NCBI GenBank assembly: GCA_037043455.1
Contig: JAWPHD010002620.1
Location: 184,566-248,565 of the forward strand
Length of the DNA: 64,000 bases
From: Cyrtodaria siliqua
Taxonomy: Eukaryota; Mollusca; Bivalvia; Adapedonta; Hiatellidae
Reading direction: 5' to 3'
The notes under the pieces are model-generated. The model made no database searches and was not told the DNA's origin. It worked only from the letters and a program-made list of their open reading frames with translations. The first letter of the stretch is position 1; each line of letters starts with the position of its first letter. Below, in pieces: positions 25,617 to 38,320 of the stretch. A program made the translations under genes and the position numbers.

Positions 25617-25907
25617 GTGTAATTATAGCCTATATTGCTAGACAATTATTTAATCAAAATATTTAGAAAATAGTTGCTCATGTTCTCAAGATGATATTTA
25701 CCAATGTGTCTAATCATAATAATCAAACCCAGATCAAATGTATCTTTACCCGTAACTGCCATCTGTGGCAATACCACTGAGATTTACCCTTCTGCATTAA
25801 TCATTCACACATTCTTCAACACTCGTAGAAGCAATTGCACCATCCTTATGTGTGTAGCTTGTGTTCGTCTCAAGTGATACCTTTGGGCAATTTTAGATTT
25901 TGAAAAC

Positions 25908-26254
25908 CAGTGTTTTTTATGCCTAATTTGGGGCCGAAATTTGGCCCCATTCTCAATTCCAAAAAGTATCCTTTTTTCACAATTATATCCAAAAAATTCA
26001 CAATCTGAAAAAAGACAGAAATTGGGTAAATACAGACCAGTAAGGATACTAGTCTTAATATATGCTGGTGTTAAAACTAGTCTGTATTTACCAAAAACAA
26101 AACTTAAAACCAAGGGATATTAAACTGTGAAAATAAAAGTGAAAAAAGTTTATTTCTCTTTTGTTATAATATTTTACAATTTCTAGAAAAATGCCGCTAT
26201 TTTTCACAATGTCACAGGCACAGGCTGCATTCACAAAACACATAAAAAACACTG
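25908..26254. mobile_element. 347-bp non-autonomous element with terminal inverted repeats
   Basis: The ends are CAGTGTTTTTTATG and CATAAAAAACACTG, flanked by AAAAC on both sides (25903-25907 and 26255-26259). Inside is a second inverted pair, GGTAAATACAGACCAG near 26024 and CTAGTCTGTATTTACC near 26080. The old inverted copy at 4200-4204 has one GTTTT (AAAAC complement) and no element, so this is a true insertion. CAGTG ends resemble hAT elements, but the visible duplication is 5 bp rather than 8, so the family is open. The minus-strand frame through it is not a gene. Confidence 0.8.
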
Positions 26255-26960
26255 AAAACATTTTGCAGAAATGGGGACCAGCATGTCAGATTACATTACT
26301 GGATGTGGGTGACAAGACAGTCGCGAAACTTTCATTTATTATTGACACTAAATATATTTAAATTAATTAATATGATTCCATATTTGGAGGTGGAACAGTG
26401 GCTAACCTTTACTTTATCTAGTGAATTTAAGGACTTTAGGTACTAACTTAAATTTATTTTATGGTGGGGTGAGAAAATGATTGAATTCAATATCACTATT
26501 ACATAACATATTTGGAGGTGGGTGACTTCGCAGTTACTTTTTATTTTTTAAATAAATTAATATTGCAAGGCGGGTGACATGATAGTCACTAATCTTTTCA
26601 TTATCAAAACAGCCTTCATAACAAAGTCAGATATGAAACATCCTACACAATGTCAAAATTCTGGTACAAAGACAGCCTAGCTGGACCTAGATAAACATGA
26701 TGGCAATTTGCACATGGTACAGACTTGATTGTTAAGGTCATTGCATTCAGTTTGAATGGGTATTGGCTATCACTTTAGTTTAATTGAAATTTGAGATCCA
26801 GAGACTTGAAATCTGTATTTTTGTTTATTACATAACTTCCTGTGTGGGAAATATATTTGTCATGATGCACTAGTGTACTAAATATGCAAATGCAGGCCGA
26901 ATAATTGTTCTTTCTTTTCCGTTCAGCTCAATGTGAATTAAAAAATACAGTATTATGCTA

Positions 26961-27084
26961 GTGCATAAAATACACGTCTACGAACGGCAAGACGATTTTT
27001 TATGTGCCATCCTCCATCTAGGGTGCATCTATAAACGTCCGTATGTAAAAAAAAGCACCCAAAGACATCAAATAAATGAGACTA
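26961..27084 (+). mobile_element. 124-bp insertion with 12-bp target site duplication
   Basis: AGTATTATGCTA stands on both sides (26949-26960 and 27085-27096). The old inverted copy has the single site intact at 3447-3458. The insert starts GTGCATAAAATACACG, has a run of A near 27048 and ends in AATAAATGAGACTA. A long duplication without terminal inverted repeats fits target-primed reverse transcription of a short RNA (SINE-like or processed RNA). I do not recognise the source RNA. Confidence 0.75.
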
Positions 27085-27379
27085 AGTATTATGCTAACCC
27101 TGCATCCCAACGTTTATATCTATTTTAATCTGGTTAGCTTCGTCTTGAGGCTTTGCCTTGTTCATATTAAGTTAATGGCTTATAAGATGGCGCCTATAAG
27201 ATTTCACCTTCGTTCAAATTACAGGTTACGTTACATACCTCGTTCTCCTCGACTGAACTGTTGCTTTGAAATGTGTAAATGGAGAATTACTACTAAGGGA
27301 GATAATTCAAGAAATTGCATTGGACGTCTATATATATATATATATATATCTCTATATCTAAAGTACACATCACTCTAAT

Positions 27380-27547
27380 ATGTCTTACCTCTGCGCAAAC
27401 TGTATTTCGATTCATCCAGCACTTTCTGAGATTAGCACTCCTAAAATTTCACGGTCATGTACGCTTTCGTTTATTTCCGATATTTTGGGAGGGCTTGATG
27501 AAATTCTAGATATGAATCGAAATATATTTGCGACGGAGGAAAAATGA
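27380..27547 (+). CDS. Small open frame of unknown function
   Basis: The 55-codon frame starts with ATG (MSYLCANCISIHPALS..) downstream of a TA-rich run and includes SCTLSFISDILGG. That stretch resembles an eh1/FIL-type Groucho-binding motif of homeodomain proteins, but it is short and could be chance. Copy 2 (about 33213-33422) has one extra base near the start codon and one fewer A at the end, so there the same frame lacks this start but runs about 16 codons further. A GGTATGT donor-like site follows. It could be a lost first exon; evidence for a real gene is weak. Confidence 0.2.
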   Translation: MSYLCANCISIHPALSEISTPKISRSCTLSFISDILGGLDEILDMNRNIFATEEK

Positions 27548-30500
27548 CCACGTTTGTATTGGTGGTATGTGCGCTTTAATAAAACAAAGATAAATAGATG
27601 CATTAACAAAGTTATGGGGCAAAACGCATATATTATTCCAGCGCGTTGTTAATAATAACATTTCGAAAATCAATCAAAACACATGCCCGAGATGTTCGCG
27701 CGTTTAATATAAATGTATTGGCATTGGAAATTTTTCACATTTGAAAAAAGAAAAAAAACACTTCATTTGGATGTCCCCCTCTGGCGTTAACTGGTTATTA
27801 TGACAACCTATACAATGCCTTATATAATGTTTATTATAAGCTGATATCAACTATCCCATAAGTGATACAGTGCTTTATATTGTGTGTAAATGTTACTGTT
27901 AACTATTTAATAATAACGAGTTTACAGCATCCGTCTAGTCTCATTATTTCCCGATCACCCGTCGTACACTGTTGTAAGAAATCAAGTATTTCATGAACAT
28001 ATTATAGACAATTTTTCCTCTTCTCTTATGAATGTGTTATCTTGTAAAATCATGTACACGAACAGTTTCTAACTGTCTTGAAACCTACATTAAAAGACGA
28101 GATATGTTGTTTAAATAGAACAGTTGTGTTCTATATAAATATACCTGTATTACTCGTATCTGCGATATGAAACTTATTCTCACTTGTTGGTTTACACATT
28201 ACTTTACAATGTGTGTATCATAATTTGTTTTAATCGGAAACTGAACATTTGATTTATAGGCCGGGTAAAAATCCAAGTTTAACTACTTACGTATAATAAA
28301 ACAAATGCTTATTTAGTTTACCATTAAACCAGTGTAATCACAAACGTTAAACAATTCATCCATCACGCATGCTATTATAAAACATATGCTATCTGATAAG
28401 TGATAATGTAATAACGAAGGCAACTTACTTTCTTGAAACTTTTCATACATCAATGAAAATTAACGCAAGCAGCGCAACCGTGGAACGATCTGTAAATGCA
28501 CCAAATAGATTATAATTATAGTGATTTGATACCTGACTGTGGATACCTACTTACAGGATACGAAATAATATTCGGAAGTGTCAGCTCATTAAGGTGTAAT
28601 TAAGACTTCCTTTCTGTGTTACTTATTTGTAATTAGTGTCACTTGTGTTTGATCGATAAATTCGACTGATAATTCGTCCTTATGCATTGTTTGGTAAAAC
28701 CCGTATATTTAAATATCAATCAATTCTATCTGCTAAGTACAAGATTAAGCAAAACATGTTTTGTTTTGCATGACCATATAGTAATGAATCCTTCAACACG
28801 CCGAAACAAAATCTATATAAGTACAATGCCAATATTAATGTTTACGTGGACGCAAAGCCTGAAGAGACGACAACCATATTTCAATTGAGTAAACCTGGTC
28901 CACTATACGCCAGCTGATACACTCCAGACAGTAACGAGAGTGTGCATTGTTGGTAATTATATTGTGTTATACTTTCATTATATATGAAAAAATGAGTTAT
29001 ACCGTATATGCATTTCATGAAAAACAATCAAAAACAAACTGTCTAACCGTATATGTACTTATCAATGTTTATATATCTGTTGGTCGAATACACACTTGAC
29101 AGCTAGACCAAATAGGTATAAGTATAAGCTGAACAGTTGTTAATTTGGTACATAGTTTGAACTTCCTTTTCTTAAAATACTTCAACTTTAAAAATAATAG
29201 ATCGCGGACATGGTTTTTGAGATATCTTAAGGTAAGTATATTACTTACTCATTATATTATATTTTCTGACAAATATCATGTACTTCAAGATTATGAAATA
29301 AATCTACATGTCAGTGCACTTTTTTCGTTGTTGCAAAGTTGATGATTTTGGAGCCAACAACCCCACATTTTGGCATCTACATATACATATTTTTACTTAA
29401 ATGGATTAAACGTGACTGTGTAAAAACAGTACACAATCATCAAGTCTGTAATATTGTATGTTTTAATTTTTACGTTTTCGACGGACCGTTGTGCTAAGTA
29501 CGAAAGATATAGCAGCTAAACATAGTAAATCGTGTCATGGTCTTTTAAAAACAATAAAATCTATTTGAATGGTATCTGAAAATAATGGCTCCAGCGAAAA
29601 ATGAAGTGTTTACAACAGAATGTGTAGCAACTCTGCACAAATCTGCACTTTTGTAGGTAAGAACGTTCGAGTCCATGTCTGCATAGTTTTATCTCTATAT
29701 AAATAAAGGTGTTGGTTTAAACAATATTTATTTCGTTATGTTCACATATATAGTATATACACATTATCATAGAAAGGATCTGAAAACAAGGTTATCAAAG
29801 CTTAAATACATTCATCTCCTTTCAAATATATTTTGTTGACAACAAAAATGACCACAAATGACGTAAAACATATGAAGAAGAAAAAGCTTAACATTTAATA
29901 TGTTACCATCTTAAATTCTACATTATAGCCATATCTATTAGAATGTAAAACGTGAAACAATTCTGTTGTCAAATATATCTACGATTTAAAAAATTAAATT
30001 CTTAAACTTGAAAATTTCAAAACTTGCCAAGCCAACATCCTTAAGTTTATTACTGAAGCTGGATAAATCCCCGTTTAGGCTGTGCCTTTTTCATATTAAT
30101 TTACATTAAATTTCGAACTTGACAAGAGAAGAGTCATGAGAAGCCATAGGCTTACCTGCGCCTTGGACTAGTAAGTATAATCGAAAGCACGCTGGGAGGT
30201 TTGAACATTGGACAATTTAGAACATATAACAATGTATGTTGTTTGTGTTTATTCCGTATTTCCTTCTTTGTGTTGCTATGTATAATATGTCCTTGTCTTT
30301 AAACAATGGTAATACGGGCGAAGCCGGCGAAGCCCTCTTGCAGTAACGCGAGTATGAAAACTTACTTGTTTTCCCACATACTAGACGAATTTATTTTTCG
30401 TCAAGTTTCGCGCCGCCATTTTCAATCCGTAGGCTGGACAGCAGACGTCAAATGTAGGGCAAAGTTTTAGGCAGACAAAGTGGAATACCAGTCAATTTCG

Positions 30501-31256
30501 TACGTTCACTTTTTTCTAGTTTTTGTTTTCGGTCTTTATTTCGAATTTTAAGCGTAAGTGAAACGTTTAATTTCAGAAATATAACATTATATAAATACCT
30601 ACCGTAAAAAAAGAGAGTAGTTTTCGAAATAAAGTAAAATTTGATCGCATGGGGGGTCACGTGGTCACAAACGCATAAAGTGATGACGTCAAACTTCGGG
30701 TGATACTATTCCCCAGTAGATTCCCGGTTATTTTGCGGTTGAAAAGGGATGGCAAATGTGATTCATGAGTGTTGCTTCTGATGGTTTAATGATTTATTTA
30801 TGTATTCCATTTTGGAAGAAAGGAATAGTGTAATTAAGTCCTGAATATTGGTTTCAAGTTCAAGCACTTGATGTCTACTAAAATATAATATAAGGTAAAG
30901 GTAAATAGTTGTTAAAGGTGAATGTTTTACAAAATAATGTATGAACAACAGTATTTATTTTTCTCTCTGGATTTGACTTCAAAAGTGGCCCACACTTATC
31001 TGAAGGCCACAAAGTTGCCCGACACACTAGGGGTGTCAGGAGGCATTCCAGTAACATCTAACAGTGTTGGCTTGTAATCGTAGTAAAATAGCATTAACTA
31101 GGACCATATACCCTATATTCTGTGCTACTTTGACTAATTGTGGTCAGTTTTTAAGACATGTCTTTTTTTCTCCATTTCTTTTTCCTCCTGACAAGCTTTC
31201 AGGGAATTGCTCGTAATGTCGTAGTAATTTCTGAATAGGCTTCCACTGAAAGCATT

Positions 31257-31454
31257 CTAGGTAAGAGGTTTGAAATGTTTCGCTTGCTTCCAGTCCTTAA
31301 TTCTTCTCTGAACACTATTGTGCTTCTCTTTCATTACAGATGCATTGTCAGATGAATATGTAATGCACTGCTCCCATGATATATCCTTAACCTTATCCTG
31401 CATAACTCTGTCAAACGTTTCAAATGCAGATGCTGATTTTTCTTTGCTTTTCAT
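31257..31454 (-). pseudogene. hAT-like transposase fragment, copy 2
   Basis: This is nearly identical to 25419-25616 (one Glu to Lys change near the start), with the same SSDNASVM and KHNSV core. It is a relic. Confidence 0.6.
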
Positions 31455-31744
31455 GTGTAATTATAGCCTATATTGCTAGACATTATTTAATCAAAATATT
31501 TAGAAAATAGTTGCTCATGTTCTCCAGATGATATTTACCAATGTGTCTAATCATAATAATCAAACCCAGATCAAATGTATCTTTACCCGTAACTGCCATC
31601 TGTGGCAATACCACTGAGATTTACCCTTCTGCATTAATCATTCACACATTTTTCAACACTCGTAGAAGCAATTGCACCATCCTTATGTGTGTAGCTTGTG
31701 TTCGTCTCAAGTGATACCTTTGGGCAATTTTAGATTTTGAAAAC

Positions 31745-32091
31745 CAGTGTTTTTTATGCCTAATTTGGGGCCGAAATTTGGCCCCATTCTCAATTCCAAA
31801 AAGTATCCTTTTTTCACAATTATATCCAAAAAATTCACAATCTGAAAAAAGACAGAAATTGGGTAAATACAGACCAGTAAGGATACTAGTCTTAATATAT
31901 GCTGGTGTTAAAACTAGTCTGTATTTACCAAAAACAAAACTTAAAACCAAGGGATATTAAACTGTGAAAATAAATGTGAAAAAAGTTTATTTCTCTTTTG
32001 TTATAATATTTTACAATTTCTAGAAAAATGCCGCTATTTTTCACAATGTCACAGGCACAGGCTGCATTCACAAAACACATAAAAAACACTG
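31745..32091. mobile_element. 347-bp inverted-repeat element, copy 2
   Basis: Same CAGTG..CACTG ends and AAAAC flanks (31740-31744 and 32092-32096) as at 25908. Its length is identical. Confidence 0.8.
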
Positions 32092-32797
32092 AAAACATTT
32101 TGCAGAAATGGTGACCAGCATGTCAGATTACATTACTGGATGTGGGTGACAAGACAGTCGCGAAACTTTCATTTATTATTGACATTAAATATATTTAAAT
32201 TAATTAATATGATTCCATATTTGGAGGTGGAACATTGGCTAACCTTTACTTTATCTAGTGAATTTAAGGACTTTAGGTACTAACTTAAATTTATTTTATG
32301 GTGGGGTGAGAAAATGATTGAATTCAATATCACTATTACATAACATATTTGGAGGTGGGTGACATCGCAGTTACTTTTTATTTTTTAAATAAATTAATAT
32401 TACAAGGCGGGTGACATGATAGTCACTAATCTTTTCATTATCAAAACAGCCTTCATAACAAAGTCAGATATAAAACATCCTACACAATGTCAAAATTCTG
32501 GTACAAAGACAGCCTAGCTGGACCTAGATAAACATGATGGCAATTTGCACATGGTACAGACTTGATTGTTAAGGTAATTGCATTCAGTTTGAATGGGTAT
32601 TGGCTATCACTTTAGTTTAATTGAAATTTGAGATCCAGAGACTTGAAATCTGTATTTTTGTTTATTACATAACTTCCTGTGTGGGAAATATATTTGTCAT
32701 GCTGCACTAGTGTACTAAATATGCAAATGCAGGCCGAATAATTGTTATTTCTTTTCCGTTCAGCTCAATGTGAATTAAAAAATACAGTATTATGCTA

Positions 32798-32921
32798 GTG
32801 CATAAAATACACGTCTACGAACGGCAAGACGATTTTTTATGTGCCATCCTCCATCTAGGGTGCATCTATAAACGTCCGTATGTAAAACAAAGCACCCAAA
32901 GACATCAAATAAATGAGACTA
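32798..32921 (+). mobile_element. 124-bp insertion, copy 2
   Basis: It is flanked by AGTATTATGCTA at 32786-32797 and 32922-32933, exactly as in copy 1. Confidence 0.75.
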
Positions 32922-35650
32922 AGTATTATGCTAACCCTGCATCACAACGTTTAGATCTATTTTAAACTAGTTAGCTTCGTCTTGAGGCTTTGCTTTGTTC
33001 ATATTAAGTTAATGGCTTATAAGATGGCGCCTATAAGATTTCACCTTCGTTCAAATTACAGGTTACGTTACATACCTCGTTCTCCTCGACTGAACTGTTG
33101 CTTTGAAATGTGTAAATGGAGAATTACTACTAAGGGAGATAATTCAAGAAATTGCATTGGACGTCTATATATATATATATCTATATATAAAGTACACATC
33201 ACTCTAATATGTCTTACCTCTACCGCAAACTGTATTTCGATTCATCCAGCACTTTCTGAGATTAGCACTCCTAAAATTTCACGGTCATGTACGCTTTCGT
33301 TTATTTCCGATATTTTGGGAGGGCTTGATGAAATTCTAGATATGAATCGAAATATATTTGCGACGGAGGAAAATGACCACGTTTGTAGTGGTGGTATGTG
33401 CGCTTTAATAAAACAAAGATAAATAGATGCATTAACAAAGTTATGGGGCAAAACGCATATATTATTCCAGCGCGTTGTTAATAATAACATTTCGAAAATC
33501 AATCAAAACACATGCCCGAGATGTTCGCGCGTTTAATATAAATGTATTGGCATTGGAAATTTTCACATTTGAAAAAAGAAAAAAAACACTTCATTTGGAT
33601 GTCCCCCTCTGGCGTTAACTGGTTATTATGACAACCTTTACAATGCCTTATATAATGTTTATTATAAGCTGATATCGACTGTCCCATAAGTGATACAGTG
33701 CTTTATATTGTGTGTAAATGTTACTGTTAACTATTTAATAATAACGAGTTTACAGCATCCGTCTAGTCTCATTATTTCCCGATCACCCGTCGTACACTGT
33801 TGTAAGAAATCAAGTATTTCATGAACATATTATAGACAATTTTTCCTCTTCTCTTATGAATGTGTTATCTTGTAAAATCATGTACACGAACAGTTTCTAA
33901 CTGTCTTGAAACCTACATTAAAAGACGAGATATGTTGTTTAAATAGAACAGTTGTGTTCTATATAAATATACCTGTATTACTCGTCTCTGCGATATGAAA
34001 CTTATTCTCACTTGTTGGTTTACACATTACTTTACAATGTGTGTATCATAATTTGTTTTAATCGGAAACTGAACATTTGATTTATAGGCCGGGTAAAATA
34101 CAAGTTTAACTACTTACGTATAATAAAACAAATGCTTATTTAGTTTACCATTAAACCAGTGTAATCACAAACGTTAAACAATTCATCCATCACGCATGCT
34201 ATTATAAAACATATGCTATCTGATAAGTGATAATGTAATAACGAAGGCAACTTACTTTCTTGAAACTTTTCATACATCAATGAAAATTAACGCAAGCAGC
34301 GCAACCGTGGAACGATCTGTAAATGCACCAAATAGATTATAATTATAGTGATTTGATACCTGACTGTGGATACCTACTTACAGGATACGAAATAATATTC
34401 GGAAGTGTCAGCTCATTAAGGTGTAATTAAGACTTCCTTTCTGTGTAACTTATTTGTAATTAGTGTCACTTGTGTTTGATCGATAAATTCGACTGATAAT
34501 TCGTCCTTATGCATTGTTTGGTAAAACCCGTATATTTAAATATCAATCAATTCTATCTGCTAAGTACAAGATTAAGCAAAACATGTTTTGTTTTGCATGA
34601 CCATATAGTAATGAATCCTTCAACACGCCGAAACAAAATCTATATAAGTACAATGCCAATATTAATGTTTACGTGGACGCAAAGCCTGAAGAGACGACAA
34701 CCATATTTCAATTGAGTAAACCTGGTCCACTATACGCCAGCTGATACACTCCAGACAGTAACGAGAGTGTGCATTGTTGGTAATTATATTGTGTTATACT
34801 TTCATTATATATGAAAAAATGAGTTATACCGTATATGCATTTCATGAAAAACAATCAAAAACAAACTGTCTAACCGTATATGTACTTATCAATGTTTATA
34901 TATCTGTTGGTCGAATACACACTTGACAGCTAGACCAAATAGGTATAAGTATAAGCTGAACAGTTGTTAATTTGGTACATAGTTTGAACTTCCTTTTCTT
35001 AAAATACTTCAACTTTAAAAATAATAGATCGCGGACATGGTTTTTGAGATATCTTAAGGTAAGTATATTACTTACTCATTATATTATATTTTCTGACAAA
35101 TATCATGTACTTCAAGATTATGAAATAAATCTACATGTCAGTGCACTTTTTTTGTTGTTGCAAAGTTGATGATTTTGGAGCCAACAAACCCACATTTTGG
35201 CATCTACATATACATATGTTTACTTAAATGGATTAAACGTGACTGTGTACAAACAGTACACAATCATCAAGTCTGTAATATTGTATGTGTTAATGTTTAC
35301 GTTTTCGACGGACCGTTGTGCTAAGTACGAAAGATATAGCAGCTAAACATAGTAAATCGTGTCATGGTCTTTTAAAAACAATAACATTTACTTGAATGGT
35401 ATCTGAAAATAATGGCTCCAGCAAAAATGAAGTGTTTACAACAGAATGTGTAGCAACTCTGCACAAATCTGCACTTTTGCAGGTAAGAAGGTTCGAGTCC
35501 ATGTCTGCATAGTTTTATCTCTATATAAATAAAGGTGTTGGTTTAAACAATATTTATTTCGTTATGTTCACATATATAGTATATACACATTATCATAGAA
35601 AGGATCTGAAAACAAGGTTATCAAAGCTTAAATACATTCATCTCCTTTCA

Positions 35651-35899
35651 GAGAAGTCACATTTTGATATGGCTAAGTAACATAAATATTTTAATCATGA
35701 AAAGTAAGAAAATAAAGCAGGATACAATAATCAAGGATAAGGAATCAGAATGGTAGCTGAGTATAGCTGAGCACAAACATGAGAACGTTAGGAAGCTACA
35801 TATTCAAGGCTGCTATTTAAGAAAGTTGTTATGAGGAATACGAGGAGAAATAAATGGTAGGAAAAAGAGACAAAAAAACTCTGGAAAATACATGCGCAA
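35651..35899. other. Unannotated sequence
   Basis: AT-rich; I see nothing that I can support. Confidence 0.3.
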
Positions 35900-36420
35900 A
35901 CAATTCAACACCGGTGTACCCTAACAGGCCCCCACTGACTGGACTCTTATTTTACTATTAGGATGCAAATCTGCGGGTGGAAACTATATAGTCCTGTCCA
36001 CTCTTAAATAAATCGGCGTTTAATTGATGAGAACCTTATGCTGAGACCGTGGACATGGTAAGTTTGATATGTGCGTTCGTCTTTGTTCCGTGAAGTTTGG
36101 ACACACTAGTAGGACATGATTTGTTTTTTCTGGTGTGCCACACGAACATAAAGGACTGTCTTTTATCGATTTCTTAAAAAGATGTTCATTAAGCGCGCTG
36201 CATTTTAATCTAATTCGTGTATGTAGGATTTGAGCTTTTCTGACTCCAGTGTGAAAATAAGAAAGTGGTTTAGCTCTGACCTTAAGACGGGTTTTAAAAG
36301 CTGATTAATGTTCCACAGTCTCTTACACTTTGGGGCAATTCGTTCCAGTCACGGATAGAAAAAGGTAAGAATGAATATATATAGAGTCTCGTTCGTGCGT
36401 GCATGATTTGCGTATCCTGA
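35900..36420 (-). pseudogene. LINE reverse-transcriptase C-terminus remnant
   Basis: Reading the minus strand from about 36365, pieces RDWNELPQSV, then (frame restored) RIRLKCSALNEHLF and DSPLCSCGTPEKTNHVLLVC are readable down to about 36080. RIR..CSALN.HLF..SPLCSCG..E...H....C is the standard C-terminal zinc-binding end of many animal LINE ORF2 proteins. Stops interrupt the upstream part. Only the last 150 or so codons survive, so it is a 5'-truncated or decayed copy unrelated to the larger LINE at 37-40 kb. Confidence 0.65.
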
Positions 36421-36460
36421 CTATTTCGTAAATTGTAAGTTGGAGTGACTTCAAGCATCA

Positions 36461-36654
36461 CTCCGAACAGTTCAATTACATATAATATATCCCCGTCTCT
36501 CCGAACAGTTCAATAACATATAATATATCCCCGCCTATCTGAACAGTTCAATTACATATAATATATCCCCGCCTCTCCGAACAGTTCAATTACATATAAT
36601 ATATCCCCGCCTCTCCGAACAGTTCAATTACATATAATATATCCCCGCCTCTAA
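36461..36654. repeat. 38-bp minisatellite, five units
   Basis: CCGAACAGTTCAATTACATA followed by TAATATATCCCCGCCTCT recurs five times at 38-bp spacing, with a few substitutions. It directly abuts the 3' end of the next LINE. Confidence 0.9.
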
Positions 36655-37235
36655 TTTAATTAATTTAAACAATATTTTATTCAAGTACTGAATGGGATTG
36701 GACAACAGGCAATGCCTATGTAAGACCTCTCCCGTATCAAGGTACATATAAACAATACATTCACATCAAACATAACATAAAATGTGGAATTGTAGTACAG
36801 TTAGCATACATTGGTTTGACAATTAACTTAGAATCTTTGAAACATGTGTACCGTGATTGTTTAGTATTAACACTTTGTACTGTCAGAAAGAATTTAAGTG
36901 AGAAAAAAAAAAGAATAAACAGAAAGAAAATCATACTGGAAACCAATACGAAATAAATATACAAATGTACCGATTATTACAAAATATAATGGTTTAGTAT
37001 GAGCTTCTGTAACCAATAGTTAATTTTGGAATTTAAGATAACTGAGAACAAAACAGACAAACAAAAAAATAAAAATTACAATAAAAAGGAAGGAAGATGA
37101 CAAAATATAAAAAAATTCTAGCATTGTGACAAAACATATCTGAAAATACAATAGAATAAACATACATGTACACATTCATGCACATACCTATATACACATA
37201 CATATACATACGTACATGTACATACATCTATAATT

Positions 37236-38105
37236 CTACGAAAATCTCCTGGTACACTTGATGTATTTGTGGACGATAAGTACAATTTCTGAGTTCGTAG
37301 TATCGTCTAGATTGGAACTGCCATTCAGTATCAAGTCAATGTTGATATGCGTGACATCAACAAGATTGGCTAGGGTATCAAGTAAGTCATTTCTGAATTG
37401 GTTATACAGTGGACAGTTGAAAAAGAAATGAGTATTGTCCTCACATGGATTGCCACATTTCGGACATACTGCTGAATCTGTCAAGAAGTGGTCAAATAAA
37501 TGCTTATTTAGATTACTTGAGTTATTTCTTAATTGACAATGGATGATGTTAAAATTCCTATTTCCTATATAATAGTAATATGGACTGTAAGTCCTATGTT
37601 CAATAGCCTTAAGTTTATGCTTAAATTGTTCAACAGATGGTGCATCTTTAGCGTCTAAAGGTAAAGCATTCCACAATTTAATTGTACTCGGTAAAAAGCT
37701 GTTATAATATGATGTTGTACGACAAAGAGGGAGACGTAAGTTTAATCCTGAAGTTCGAAGCTTATAATTATTGTTTACAGGTAAGTATGGCTGGATTAAG
37801 TTATACATGTAATCTGGACTTATGCCATCAATTATTTTGTAAATAGTTACAAGTTTATGATCTTTTCCTCTTTTTGTTAATGTTTCTAAGTTCAATTCAT
37901 TATATAAGTATGATCTAGAGGAATTGCACCTGAGGCCTGTTATTATTCGTGCTGCTTCAACTTGGACGCTCTCTAATAGATCAGATTCTCCCTGTGTACA
38001 GTTATCCCATACTGAATCGCCATATTCAAGTATAGGTCTTATAAAGGCGATATATATTTTCAATGGAGAATGTCTGTCAAGTTTGTAATTAAGCATTGTG
38101 CACAT
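37236..38105 (-). pseudogene. LINE ORF2 C-terminal domain
   Basis: The 289-codon frame carries the LINE thumb-like region: IAFIRPILEYGDSVW, LESVQVEAARIITGL and WNALPLDAKDAPSVEQFK. It is followed by the Cys/His segment CPKCGNPCEDNTHFFFNCP near residues 215-235. It is continuous with the RT frame above except for frameshifts near 38090 and 38300. Confidence 0.8.
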
Positions 38106-38320
38106 GCTTTTTCGTATATATTTTCTATATGATGCGACAAAATTGCATTGGACCGAATTGTTAATCCAAGGTGGCAGTGTGACGCCACGTCTTGTACTAT
38201 ATCATTATCAAAGTAGACTGGTGGGTGGTTATAGTTTCTTCTAGTGCAGACAAGGTTTTTGTTTTTTTGAGGATTAAATGTAACAGCCCATTTTTTGACC
38301 ATTCAGATATTTTGCAAAGA

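Larger units (their letters stand above)
23998..29823 (+). repeat. 5.83-kb tandem duplication, copy 1
   Basis: From AAATATATTTTGTTGAC at 23998 the sequence runs nearly identically to that from 29824, at an offset of 5826-5839 bp. Differences are scattered single bases, small indels and TA-repeat length. The junction at 29820-29826 has only a few bases of shared sequence, and I see no transposon terminal repeats at the ends. The unit holds a hAT-like relic, a 347-bp inverted-repeat element, a 124-bp insertion and a small open frame at 27380. Otherwise it is AT-rich and non-coding. Confidence 0.95.
29824..35650 (+). repeat. 5.83-kb tandem duplication, copy 2
   Basis: This is the second head-to-tail copy of 23998-29823. 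Similarity ends at CTCCTTTCA near 35650, where the following GAGAAGTCAC is new. All internal elements of copy 1 recur in order, so both insertions pre-date the duplication. Confidence 0.95.

Noticed and set aside
25941..26123. 60-codon plus-strand frame inside the tandem unit (also 31778-31960)
   Set aside because: It lies inside the 347-bp inverted-repeat element and has no motif.
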